From assembly GCA_051880035.1 (NCBI GenBank), contig JBJENE010000006.1, forward strand, positions 10,446-74,445: a stretch of 64,000 nucleotides of DNA, written 5' to 3'. Below the pieces are notes generated by a model. The model did not search any database, was not told where the DNA came from, and saw only the letters and a program-made list of their open reading frames with translations. Position numbers and translations under genes: made by a program. This DNA is from Eshraghiella sp051880035. GTDB lineage: Bacteria > Bacillota > Clostridia > Lachnospirales > Lachnospiraceae. This document shows positions 43,247 to 52,162 of this stretch, piece by piece (position 1 is the stretch's first letter; each line of letters begins with the position of its first letter).

Positions 43247-44689
43247 TTATTTTTCGTATTCGCCACGAATATCATATTCAGGCGGTTCTACAGGATAATT
43301 ACCGGTAAAGCAGGCATCACAGTAATCCTTACTACCGTTAATCAGTTCTCCCAGTGATTCTACGGAGAGATATCCCAAAGAATCCGCTCCTATATAATTA
43401 CATATTTCCTCAACAGTATGGTCATGGGCGATAAGCTGGTTGTCCGAAGGAATATCTGTTCCGAAATAGCACGGATGTAAAAATGGAGGTGAGCTTATAC
43501 GCACATGTACCTCTGATGCTCCCGCATCTTTAAGCATCTTAACTATTCTCGCACTGGTGGTTCCTCTTACAATGGAGTCATCAATCATTATGACTCTTTT
43601 ACCTTTTACGGCTTCCGTAAGCACATTTAACTTAATCCGCACGCTGGTCTCACGCTGGGACTGCTTAGGCTTAATAAATGTTCTTCCCACATAACTGTTT
43701 TTAATGAATGCTATTCCATAAGGAATTCCCGATTCCATGGAATAACCAAGGGCTGCCACATTACCGGATTCAGGCACACCCACAACCAGATCAGCTTCTA
43801 CAGGATGATCTTTTGCAAGTATTCTTCCTGCCATTATTCTGGACTGGTATACGCTTACGCCGTCTATATTACTGTCCGGTCTGGCAAAATAAATATATTC
43901 AAAAATACATCTTGCGCAATGTTCCTTACACATGGACATATTGGAAGAGATTCCGTCAGGTGTTATGGTAACTATTTCGCCCGGAAGTACATCTCTTACA
44001 AATTCAGCACCCACTGCGTCAAGAGCACATGTCTCTGAGGATAAAATATACGCATTATCCCTTTTGCCGATGCATAAAGGCTTAAAGCCAAAAATATCCC
44101 TTGCTCCTATAAGCTTTCTCGGACTCATTACAACAAGTGAATAAGCACCCTTTATCTTAGTCATTGCATTGGCAACGGCTTCTTCAACGCTGTGTGTTTT
44201 AAGTCTCTCTCTTGCAATATGATATGCTATTACCTCGGAATCAATGGTGGTCTGGAAAATGGCTCCCGTATAGGAAAGCTCTTCGCGAAGCTCAGGCGCA
44301 TTAACAAGATTTCCGTTATGTGCCAGTGCCAATGTACCTTTAACATAGTTCAGTACAAGGGGCTGTGAATTCTCTCTCGTGCTGCTTCCCGCCGTGGAAT
44401 AACGCACATGTCCCACACCTATATTTCCTTTAAGTTTGTCAAGGACTTCCTCGTCAAAAACCTCGTTGGCAAGTCCCATGTCCTTATGGGAAATAACCTT
44501 TCCCTTAGGTCCGTTAGTATCACTTACAGCAATACCGCAGCTTTCCTGCCCTCTGTGCTGTAAAGCAAAAAGTCCGTAATAAATAGTCGATGCAACATCA
44601 TTGCCATCAAAATCATACACACCGAAGACACCACACTCTTCATGTAAATCTTCTGTGTATTCAATGCTAAGTTCTTCGGAATTTCTCAT
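43247..44689 (-). CDS. purF: Amidophosphoribosyltransferase
   Basis: A 480-residue glutamine-dependent enzyme of the first committed purine step. After an 18-residue propeptide the N-terminal nucleophile is Cys19 (EECGVFG). The PRPP loop is VIMIDDSIVRGTTSA. Cys residues CARCIF and DYCDACF fit the iron-sulfur Bacillus-type enzyme. It lies 98 nt downstream of purC. Confidence 0.97.
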   Translation of the reverse strand: MRNSEELSIEYTEDLHEECGVFGVYDFDGNDVASTIYYGLFALQHRGQESCGIAVSDTNGPKGKVISHKDMGLANEVFDEEVLDKLKGNIGVGHVRYSTAGSSTRENSQPLVLNYVKGTLALAHNGNLVNAPELREELSYTGAIFQTTIDSEVIAYHIARERLKTHSVEEAVANAMTKIKGAYSLVVMSPRKLIGARDIFGFKPLCIGKRDNAYILSSETCALDAVGAEFVRDVLPGEIVTITPDGISSNMSMCKEHCARCIFEYIYFARPDSNIDGVSVYQSRIMAGRILAKDHPVEADLVVGVPESGNVAALGYSMESGIPYGIAFIKNSYVGRTFIKPKQSQRETSVRIKLNVLTEAVKGKRVIMIDDSIVRGTTSARIVKMLKDAGASEVHVRISSPPFLHPCYFGTDIPSDNQLIAHDHTVEEICNYIGADSLGYLSVESLGELINGSKDYCDACFTGNYPVEPPEYDIRGEYEK

Positions 44690-44787
44690 ATATACTCTCT
44701 TTCTTTTATATGATACCGATAAATTACATCATCCGAAGCCTTACAGCGATTTACGGAGATTCCTTTAACGGCATCGCCTGTATCCTG

Positions 44788-45660
44788 TCAGTTAAATTTC
44801 CTGCCGGTTAATAATTCAAATGCTTCTTTGTATTTATCAACCGTTTTATTAACTATTTCATCAGGAAGTAATAAATCGTTATCAGGGTTTGCTTTTAACC
44901 AGTCTCTTACAAACTGCTTATCGAATGACGGCTGTGACTTTCCGGCTTCATATCCGTTAAGAGGCCAGAATCTTGAGCTGTCCGGTGTAAGCATCTCATC
45001 ACCGAGAACAACTTCGCCGTTCTCATCAAGACCGAATTCGAATTTGGTATCAGCAATGATAATACCTTTGCTGAGTGCATACTCTGCACATTTCTTATAA
45101 AGAGCAATTGTATATTCCTTAATCTTAAGAGCATATTCCTCGCCCTTTTCAGGGTAAATTTTCTTAAGAATTTCCACGCTCTGTTCAAAAGATATATTTT
45201 CATCATGCAGGCCGATTTCTGCCTTTGTACTAGGTGTATAAATCGGTTCAGGAAGCTTATCTGATTCCTTCAATCCTTCAGGAAGTCTGATTCCGCAGAC
45301 AGTTCCATTCTGCTTATAGCTTTCCCAGCCGCTTCCGGTAATATATCCTCTGACAATACATTCAATAGGAAGCATCTCTAACTTTTTACACATCATGCTG
45401 TTTCCGTCAAAACGCTCTGCTCTGAAAAATTCAGGCATATCATTAACATCAACGGAAACCATATGGTTAGGAACAATATCTTTAGTAAAATCAAACCAGA
45501 ACTTTGACATCTGTGTTAAAATTGCACCTTTGTTGGTAATTTTGTTCTTCAGAATATTGTCAAAAGCTGATATTCTGTCTGTGGCTACAATAATAATACT
45601 GTCCCCATTGTCATAAACTTCGCGTACTTTTCCTTCTTTAAAAGGCTTAAATTCCTGCAT
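44788..45660 (-). CDS. purC: SAICAR synthetase
   Basis: A 290-residue enzyme that joins CAIR and aspartate with ATP. Motifs are GKVREVYDNGDSIIIVATDRISAFD and PSTKAEIGLHDENISFE. The ATG at 45660 is chosen because GGAGG lies 10 nt before it; an in-frame ATG 8 codons earlier has no such site. It is first in the purC-purF-purB-purA set. Confidence 0.96.
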   Translation of the reverse strand: MQEFKPFKEGKVREVYDNGDSIIIVATDRISAFDNILKNKITNKGAILTQMSKFWFDFTKDIVPNHMVSVDVNDMPEFFRAERFDGNSMMCKKLEMLPIECIVRGYITGSGWESYKQNGTVCGIRLPEGLKESDKLPEPIYTPSTKAEIGLHDENISFEQSVEILKKIYPEKGEEYALKIKEYTIALYKKCAEYALSKGIIIADTKFEFGLDENGEVVLGDEMLTPDSSRFWPLNGYEAGKSQPSFDKQFVRDWLKANPDNDLLLPDEIVNKTVDKYKEAFELLTGRKFN

Positions 45661-45730
45661 TATCTCTGGTCCTCCAAAAATCAATCTTTACCCGAATCAC
45701 TCCGGGGCAAAACATTTTACTGCAAACTAG

Positions 45731-45760
45731 ATTATAATACAGCCCGATTTGCAAAGTCAA
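45731..45760 (-). promoter_or_regulatory. Promoter of purC
   Basis: On the minus strand TTGACT (45755-45760), an 18-bp spacer and TATAAT (45731-45736). The 65-nt leader has only a small hairpin; no purine riboswitch is visible. Confidence 0.75.
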
Positions 45761-45820
45761 TGCGTTTAGAGATTTTTGTAACCAAAACAACTCTACTCTT
45801 TAATTTATAAAATTTTTTGG

Positions 45821-45848
45821 TTGTTTTCTTTTAGAATTATATTATAAT
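45821..45848 (+). promoter_or_regulatory. Promoter of the PilZ gene
   Basis: TTGTTT (45821-45826), a 16-bp spacer and TATAAT (45843-45848), about 30 nt before the ATG at 45880, with GGGAGGA in between. Confidence 0.6.
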
Positions 45849-45879
45849 ATAAGTAACTTTTTTTCCGGGAGGACTTTGT

Positions 45880-46218
45880 ATGGACGAAAAAAGAAGAAGC
45901 AAAAGAGTGCGCGTTACCATGAATCTTATGGTTTCATCACTTTTTGCCCAGGATAATGATAAGATTGTTATAGATTCACCTATTATGGTAAAAGATGTAT
46001 GCCGGCACGGAATAGGTTTTATTTCAAAAAGCATACTGCCGCTTAATTACTATTTTAACGCCGCCCTTAATCTGGGCGATGATGACTCAACTCTTTACTG
46101 TGTTGTAAAAATTATCAGATGTGAAGCTCTTGAGGATGACGAGTACTCATACGGCTGTGAGTTTGTAGGAATGGCCCCGGTACTTGACTATATTTTTGAC
46201 GATTTGGAGAAAAAATAA
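45880..46218 (+). CDS. PilZ-domain protein
   Basis: A 112-residue single-domain protein. The c-di-GMP-binding marks are KRRSKRVRV (RxxxR) at the N-terminus and VKDVCRHGIGF, a variant of D/NxSxxG with Cys in place of Ser. The remaining beta barrel ends in YGCEFVGM. It is likely a c-di-GMP receptor in the cytosol. It is convergent with the DHHW gene, with about 14 bp between them. Confidence 0.85.
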   Translation: MDEKRRSKRVRVTMNLMVSSLFAQDNDKIVIDSPIMVKDVCRHGIGFISKSILPLNYYFNAALNLGDDDSTLYCVVKIIRCEALEDDEYSYGCEFVGMAPVLDYIFDDLEKK

Positions 46219-46232
46219 CTTTTTATTTACGG

Positions 46233-47351
46233 TCAGAATACCAGTTTAATCAGATTTTCATCACTTATGAAGTTGGTAAACTGATACATAACAAGTATTC
46301 TGTCAATGTTTTCACTTTCCGTAAGTAAATTAATATCTCCCATATAGTATCTTAAATCTACCATTATTATTTTGGCATAATCATCAATAAGAAACGGAAC
46401 AAACGAATTGGCGAAGGAGTCTTTTATAATAAGAAGATTTCCTTCTCCTTTTCCTTCTATCTCCACAAGTCCGTAATTCCCCCCAAGAAATACCCCATAT
46501 TTATCTTTCCTGTTCAGAGCCTCATAATCGTATAACGGCAGACTTTCACCGTCTCCTTTTATCTGTGTATCCTGTACATCAGTGTATACCGATATCTCAT
46601 CCATGCTGCTTTTTGAAAGCAGCACTTTGGAATACAGACTTCCTCTGAAAGAGTCAGTTACCCGTGTAAAATTATATTCGGATTCATCCGGCGTTTTACC
46701 GTAAAGATTAGCGTATTGTCTGTAGGCCGCAAAGGCTCCGAACACTGTCCAATGGTGGTCAGTTTTATAATATAATTCCCTGTCGGTTGCAGGAAAAGCT
46801 TTCTCCGGCTCTGTAACAACGGCATTTTCTATATTTTCCCTTATTTCCCCCATAATATCTTTTTCCCAGTCCGAATCGGCAAATGCAGGAAGGCGGTCTT
46901 TTAGAACCATTGCCGCTTCAGGTATCAGCATAAAACAGATATTTTCACTTCCGATACTGTCTTTATACCTTTCAAAAAATTCATTTATATAACCTGTATT
47001 TTTATTGATTCTTGCATAATCCACATCTGATTTTTCCGTTTTGGTCATAAGATATCCGTCCGAAGCCACATACACTCCGTTAATGTCACGCATACCCATA
47101 AGATACCTGTAATCGGAAGAAATTGACATAAGGATATCACGCATCGGAAACTGATCCGATACATATTCCTCAAAATCTTCCATATATTCACCTGTTATCA
47201 GCTTTTCCCCTGATATTTCAGGCTTTTTTGTTAAATATCTGTTCTCATTCTCAGAAAAAGTCTTATCCGGGCAAAGGACAAACGCCAGTCCGCCTCCGAT
47301 AATCAATACAAGGAAAAGTATAACCGTAACCAGATTTTTATTATGTTTCAT
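46233..47351 (-). CDS. DHHW-family acyltransferase-partner protein
   Basis: A 372-residue protein with one N-terminal helix and an extracellular SGNH-like AlgJ/AlgX-type domain. The signature is Asp198-His199-His200-Trp201 (DHHWTVFGAF). Such proteins work with MBOAT membrane acyltransferases to add acetyl or other acyl groups to surface polysaccharides or teichoic acids. It lies 9 bp after the MBOAT gene. Confidence 0.9.
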   Translation of the reverse strand: MKHNKNLVTVILFLVLIIGGGLAFVLCPDKTFSENENRYLTKKPEISGEKLITGEYMEDFEEYVSDQFPMRDILMSISSDYRYLMGMRDINGVYVASDGYLMTKTEKSDVDYARINKNTGYINEFFERYKDSIGSENICFMLIPEAAMVLKDRLPAFADSDWEKDIMGEIRENIENAVVTEPEKAFPATDRELYYKTDHHWTVFGAFAAYRQYANLYGKTPDESEYNFTRVTDSFRGSLYSKVLLSKSSMDEISVYTDVQDTQIKGDGESLPLYDYEALNRKDKYGVFLGGNYGLVEIEGKGEGNLLIIKDSFANSFVPFLIDDYAKIIMVDLRYYMGDINLLTESENIDRILVMYQFTNFISDENLIKLVF

Positions 47352-47359
47352 ATTCCCTC

Positions 47360-48727
47360 CTAGAATCTGAAGTACAGAAAAGGATTATACGAATCTGCTG
47401 CAATAAGTGCTGCCGCAACAATGAATACAACTGCCAGAAAAACATTCTGCAAAACTACTCCCGCCGTTGCTGAAACTTTACCGTTAAGTTTGCCGGCAAG
47501 TTTTTTAGGCAGAGTTGTTGAACCTACGGCACATATCAGAAGAAGTATCAAAAATTTCACAAGAACATAAGCCGTTTCACTGCTCCATACCCCTGCGGTT
47601 CCAAACATATTTCCAATATATGTTCCCATTTCCTTAAAATCTTCCACCGCAAAAATTATCCATCCGAAAACAACCGTAACCATCATATAAAGATGTCCGA
47701 AAAAGGCAGGTATTTTCTTAAATATCTTTCCGAGAAAGAGTTTTTCGGCTATGAGAAGGACTCCGAAGTACATTCCCCAGAGCATAAAATTTACTGAAGC
47801 TCCGTGCCATATGCCCGTAAGTGTCCAGACAATAAGTATATTAATAATCTGCCGGCCCACACCTTTTTTATTTCCGCCCAGAGGAATATATACATATTCC
47901 TTGAACCATGTGCTTAACGAGATATGCCATCTTCTCCAGAATTCGGTAATACTTTTTCCGGTATACGGGTAGTTGAAGTTTTCTTCATAGTCAAACCCAA
48001 GCATTTTACCCAGACCTATTGCCATATCGGAATATCCGGAAAAATCAAAATAAATCTGGAAAGCAAATCCTACGGCACCTAACCAAGAAAGAGCCATCGT
48101 TCTTTCGTCCGATGCCATTGCAGACACATGCTCCCACAACTGTCCTGCCACATTGGCTAACATAACTTTTTTGGCAAGGCCTATGATAAACCGCTTTACG
48201 CCTTCGGCAAATTTATCCACAGAAAAAATCCTGTTGCGCAGCTGATTCTCAATCGTTTTATATCTTACAATTGGACCTGCAATCAGTTGCGGAAACATTG
48301 TCACATATGTAGCAAAATCCAGAAAATTTCTCTGTGCTTTAACTTCTCCTCTGTATACATCAATTGTGTATGACATTGTCTGAAATGTAAAAAATGATAT
48401 TCCTATCGGAAGTGCTATTCCCACATGAGGACCCACATATTTGAACACACCCAGAATTCCCAGATTTCCAAGCACGGAAACCACCAATACGAAAACTGTC
48501 GCCCATCTGATTTTTCGTGTCATAAAGCGGTCCAGCAAAATACCGTTAATATAATCAAAAATCGTGGAACCAAGCATAATAATTATATACTTCGGTTCGC
48601 CCCATGCGTAGAAAACCAGGCTCGCCATAAGAAGCACAACATTTCTGAAACGCACGGGACAAATATAATACATTATCAGCACAACAGGCAAAAATATAAA
48701 AATAAAATTCAGACTTGAAAAAACCAT
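47360..48727 (-). CDS. MBOAT-family O-acyltransferase
   Basis: A 455-residue polytopic membrane protein of the AlgI/DltB family. The conserved His308 lies in TGIWHGASVNF, with FWRRWHISLSTWFKEYVYIPLGG before it. It moves an acyl group across the membrane to an acceptor handled by the DHHW protein. It starts directly after the transglutaminase stop. Confidence 0.95.
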   Translation of the reverse strand: MVFSSLNFIFIFLPVVLIMYYICPVRFRNVVLLMASLVFYAWGEPKYIIIMLGSTIFDYINGILLDRFMTRKIRWATVFVLVVSVLGNLGILGVFKYVGPHVGIALPIGISFFTFQTMSYTIDVYRGEVKAQRNFLDFATYVTMFPQLIAGPIVRYKTIENQLRNRIFSVDKFAEGVKRFIIGLAKKVMLANVAGQLWEHVSAMASDERTMALSWLGAVGFAFQIYFDFSGYSDMAIGLGKMLGFDYEENFNYPYTGKSITEFWRRWHISLSTWFKEYVYIPLGGNKKGVGRQIINILIVWTLTGIWHGASVNFMLWGMYFGVLLIAEKLFLGKIFKKIPAFFGHLYMMVTVVFGWIIFAVEDFKEMGTYIGNMFGTAGVWSSETAYVLVKFLILLLICAVGSTTLPKKLAGKLNGKVSATAGVVLQNVFLAVVFIVAAALIAADSYNPFLYFRF

Positions 48728-49951
48728 TTACTCTTCCTTAAAAAGTTTTTCTATTAACTCAAGTGTCATATCCCATTCTATAAAACCGTCTTCACCGTCT
48801 TCATATTCAGGATCTTCCGGATATACAGGTTCGTCATATTCCATGGTTTCAAGTGTTATGACATAGATGCAGTAATCAGGCATTGCGGTTTCCATGGAAA
48901 CATATATATAACTGTTACCGTCCAGACGCATTGCTATTTCATCCACAACCCTTTCAAACTCAGATAAATACTCCTCTGATTTCACAACAAGGGTTCCGGC
49001 CTTTTCATCAAAAGCATCTTTAATCAACTGCGGAAGCTCTGTTATTGATGTTATCTCTTTTGCATCCTGCAAAATATATGTATATTTTATGGAATCTGCC
49101 ACCGGAAATTCGTATCTGTCCCAAGGGAATCCCCCGTCCTCTTTAAAGCAGTCCGGAACATTAAAATACTCATATCCCGGCTCTCCGTTCATTCCGCTGT
49201 CAAAAGTTACATCCACATGATACCAGTCTCCGTCAAGGCATACCATATTCCATGCATGCTCGCCTTCCTCTGTGGAATGTATTATTTTACAATCTATGCC
49301 AAGTATATCCATAAACAGTTTAAAAGTTGTTGCATTTCCCACACATATTGCGGAATGATATTTTAATACACCATACGGATAATAATTGTAGTCTTCAATA
49401 TTATCAGGAATTGCCGAAAAACTTTCTTCATCATAGTTTACATATTTTACCAGCCATGTATAAACCGCAAATTCCTTCTCATAATCCGTCATGTCATCTT
49501 TAATTATCTCATCAATGACTTCCGTAACTTTTTCCAGTGTAAATTTGTCTTCATCCGAAAGTCCTGAATTATCACCTGATTTATATGCCTCAACAACTGC
49601 CGTATCATCATATATTTCATGTATTTCAAGATATTCTCCCTGCATCTTTTCTATAAGATTCGATACGAATTCTTTAATATCTTTTCCTGTAACATATACG
49701 CCCAGTTCATCATCAATGGCATCACTAAGACTTTGTACCAATTCTTCTTCGGTAAATGCTTTCTTTTCGCCGTCCCACTCATCGATTGATACATCATAGT
49801 TTTTCTTAATAAATTCTTCTATTTTGTCATTGCGGTTCTCAAGCTTAATCAAATAAACAGCCTCAAATGCCAAAGCCCCGATAACTGCCAACGCAAAAAC
49901 TATGGCTACAACCAGTGCAATAATCTTCTTTTTGCTTTTTCTTTCACTCAT
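48728..49951 (-). CDS. Membrane-anchored transglutaminase-like protein
   Basis: A 407-residue protein with a short cytosolic tail, one helix at about 9-35, and an extracellular transglutaminase-like domain. The papain-like triad is Cys203, His232 and Asp247 (CVGNATTF, EHAWNMV, VDVTFD). It could crosslink, deamidate or cleave surface protein. The ATG at 49951 has GGAGGAA 8 nt upstream. It lies in the same operon as the DUF4358 lipoprotein and the MBOAT and DHHW genes. Confidence 0.88.
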   Translation of the reverse strand: MSERKSKKKIIALVVAIVFALAVIGALAFEAVYLIKLENRNDKIEEFIKKNYDVSIDEWDGEKKAFTEEELVQSLSDAIDDELGVYVTGKDIKEFVSNLIEKMQGEYLEIHEIYDDTAVVEAYKSGDNSGLSDEDKFTLEKVTEVIDEIIKDDMTDYEKEFAVYTWLVKYVNYDEESFSAIPDNIEDYNYYPYGVLKYHSAICVGNATTFKLFMDILGIDCKIIHSTEEGEHAWNMVCLDGDWYHVDVTFDSGMNGEPGYEYFNVPDCFKEDGGFPWDRYEFPVADSIKYTYILQDAKEITSITELPQLIKDAFDEKAGTLVVKSEEYLSEFERVVDEIAMRLDGNSYIYVSMETAMPDYCIYVITLETMEYDEPVYPEDPEYEDGEDGFIEWDMTLELIEKLFKEE

Positions 49952-49952
49952 G

Positions 49953-50471
49953 TTATTTTCCTCCGACAATTTTTTCAAAAATTTCTATGATTGTGTCTGC
50001 TTCATCACTCACAGCCATAATAATATAGTTACCCGAAGTTTTAATGACGGCATTTTCAAGCTTTGCAACCTCTTCCGGCTTATAGCCGTTAAAATCCTGT
50101 ATTCTGTTGGAAATTCTGTCTTCCAGATGCTTAACTATCGTATCCACATCATCTTTATCTTCCGCATACAAAACAGTGATTTCATCCGCATACGCGGAAG
50201 ATGCATATGCAAAAGCGCCGTCGCTTACTCTTTTTACCGAGGTATCATACAGATATTCAAAATATTCTTCATATTTTTCATCATCATAAAAAAGTTTTTT
50301 GTCAGTATGGGTACCGGTAGCCCCCGTAAGGATTTCTTCAAGGATTTCCGAACATTTCACATTCCCGTCCGTTTCATTATTATCTGTCTTTTTTCCATCA
50401 TTGTCCGTACATCCCGCAACTCCCAGAAGAAGGAGTGATGCACAGAAAAATATAATTATCTTTTTAAACAT
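49953..50471 (-). CDS. DUF4358-type lipoprotein
   Basis: A 172-residue exported lipoprotein; the lipid-bearing Cys is residue 21 (LLGVAGC). The mature part starts with a disordered Asp/Asn/Lys linker and has the DUF4358-like SDGAFAYASSAYADEITVLY segment. The ATG at 50471 has GAGAGG 6 nt upstream. It is the first gene of the surface-modification operon. Confidence 0.8.
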   Translation of the reverse strand: MFKKIIIFFCASLLLLGVAGCTDNDGKKTDNNETDGNVKCSEILEEILTGATGTHTDKKLFYDDEKYEEYFEYLYDTSVKRVSDGAFAYASSAYADEITVLYAEDKDDVDTIVKHLEDRISNRIQDFNGYKPEEVAKLENAVIKTSGNYIIMAVSDEADTIIEIFEKIVGGK

Positions 50472-50494
50472 TTTTTCATCCTCTCTCATATTAT

Positions 50495-50550
50495 GTGTAC
50501 TATTTCTTCTAGTACACTTGCATGCTATCACAATTTGTTGCAGGCGTCAA
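50495..50550 (-). promoter_or_regulatory. Promoter and inverted-repeat operator of the surface operon
   Basis: On the minus strand TTGACG, a 17-bp spacer and TAGCAT with an extended -10 TG (the -10 at 50522-50527). An 8-bp inverted repeat GTGTACTA/TAGTACAC (50495-50517, 7-nt loop) covers the expected start site, as a repressor site would. Confidence 0.6.
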
Positions 50551-50566
50551 TAAAAAAATCACATTT

Positions 50567-50625
50567 GCAGCAAACTTTCGGGATAAAGAACGCTTCCGCC
50601 TGATTGATGCTCGAAAGTTTGCTGC
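50567..50625. repeat. 14-bp inverted repeat with 31-nt loop
   Basis: Perfect arms GCAGCAAACTTTCG (50567-50580) and CGAAAGTTTGCTGC (50612-50625). It lies between the gatB terminator and the lipoprotein promoter. No U-tract follows. It could be a regulatory site or a remnant of a mobile element. Confidence 0.7.
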
Positions 50626-50659
50626 TATATAAGATTTCGCCCCGGATGGATATACACAA

Positions 50660-50697
50660 AAGCCCCGCAACGCAGATTAACCTGCGTTACGAGGCTT
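50660..50697 (-). terminator. Terminator of the aspS-gatCAB operon
   Basis: An approximately 16-bp stem with two mismatches between arms starting AAGCCTCG and ending GGGGCTT, followed on the minus strand by TTTTG. It is just after the gatB stop. Confidence 0.85.
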
Positions 50698-50710
50698 CAT
50701 ATTTCTTCGA

Positions 50711-52150
50711 TTATCGGCTCAGGATTTCTTTGAGCATTTCATTGACCATGGCAGGATTTGCTTTGCCTTTCATGGCTTTCATTGTCTGTCCCACAAGGAA
50801 TCCTATTGCTTTCTCCTTGCCGTTTTTGTAATCTTCTACGGACTGAGGATTTGCTGCAACAACATCCTCGATTGTCTTTTGAAGGGCACCTTCGTCATTT
50901 ACCTGTTTAAGACCCTTTTCCTCAACATACTTATCAGGATCAATGTCTTCGTCAAAGATTTTTTCAAAAACTTCTTTAGCTACGGAACTGTTAATTGAGC
51001 CCTCGTCGGTAAGTTTTATAAGCTTTGCAAGGTTTTCCGGAGAAAATGAAATCTCAGCGGCATCCATGCTCTTCTCTTTTAAGAGACGCATAGTCTCAAC
51101 CATAAGCCAGTTGGAAACCTTTTTCGGGTTATTGCATATTGCAGTGGTCTCCTCAAAGATATCTGCCAGTTTTTTGGAATCCGTAATAATTCCGATATCA
51201 TAATCAGGAAGTCCGAATTCTTCTTTATATCTCTTCATCTTCTCGGTTTTAAATTCAGGCTGGCGTGAACGGATTTCTTCAAGCCATTCGTCACTAATGT
51301 GAACCGGAACAAGGTCCGGATCAGGGAAATAGCGGTAATCCTGCGCATCTTCCTTGGAACGCATTGCATAAGAATACTCTTTGTCGTCGTTCCATCTTCT
51401 TGTTTCCTGAATGACAGGTTTTCCCTCAAGAAGAAGATCTATCTGTCTGTTTTTCTCAGCTTCAATTGCTCTCTTAATTGCACTGAAAGAGTTAAGATTC
51501 TTGGTCTCCGTTCTGGTTCCGAATGTATCGCTTCCCACTTCTCTTACAGACAGATTTACATCTGCTCTCATGGAGCCTTCCTGGAGTTTACAGTCGGACG
51601 CACCCAGATACTGGATTATAAGGCGGAGTTTTTCAAGATAAGCAATTACTTCATCCGCACTTCTCATATCAGGTTCTGACACGATTTCAATAAGAGGAAC
51701 ACCGGAACGGTTAAAATCTACAAATGACAAATCTTCCCAATCATCATGTATAAGTTTACCGGCATCTTCTTCCATATGGATTTCATGAATACGGATTGGT
51801 TTAACCGTACCGTCAGGAAGTTCGATATCCACATGTCCGTCCCTGCATATCGGAAGATAAAGCTGGGAAATCTGATAATTCTGTGGGTTATCAGGGTAAA
51901 AATAATTTTTTCTGTCAAATTTACAGTCTTTAGTAATCGTACAGTTGGTTGCAAGACCCACTGCTGCCGCATACTCAACTACCTTTTTGTTCAGAACAGG
52001 AAGGGAGCCCGGCATTCCGGTACATACCGGACATGTATGAGTATTGGGAGCTCCGCCGAAAGCGGTTGAACATCCGCAGAAAATTTTAGTACGGGTAGCA
52101 AGTTCCACATGGACTTCCAAACCTATGACTGTTTCATAATCTTTTGCCAT
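50711..52150 (-). CDS. gatB: Asp-tRNA(Asn)/Glu-tRNA(Gln) amidotransferase subunit B
   Basis: A 479-residue GatB. It binds the mischarged tRNA and moves ammonia from GatA to it after ATP activation. Signatures are GLEVHVELATRTKIFC, CPVCTGMPGSLPVLN and the C-terminal YqeY-like domain ending LVGQTMKAMKGKANPAMVNEML. It follows gatA by 12 nt. Confidence 0.97.
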   Translation of the reverse strand: MAKDYETVIGLEVHVELATRTKIFCGCSTAFGGAPNTHTCPVCTGMPGSLPVLNKKVVEYAAAVGLATNCTITKDCKFDRKNYFYPDNPQNYQISQLYLPICRDGHVDIELPDGTVKPIRIHEIHMEEDAGKLIHDDWEDLSFVDFNRSGVPLIEIVSEPDMRSADEVIAYLEKLRLIIQYLGASDCKLQEGSMRADVNLSVREVGSDTFGTRTETKNLNSFSAIKRAIEAEKNRQIDLLLEGKPVIQETRRWNDDKEYSYAMRSKEDAQDYRYFPDPDLVPVHISDEWLEEIRSRQPEFKTEKMKRYKEEFGLPDYDIGIITDSKKLADIFEETTAICNNPKKVSNWLMVETMRLLKEKSMDAAEISFSPENLAKLIKLTDEGSINSSVAKEVFEKIFDEDIDPDKYVEEKGLKQVNDEGALQKTIEDVVAANPQSVEDYKNGKEKAIGFLVGQTMKAMKGKANPAMVNEMLKEILSR

Positions 52151-52162
52151 ACATGCTTCCTC

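Noticed and set aside
45661..45830. Purine riboswitch before purC
   Set aside because: The short leader lacks the conserved aptamer core; only a small hairpin is seen.
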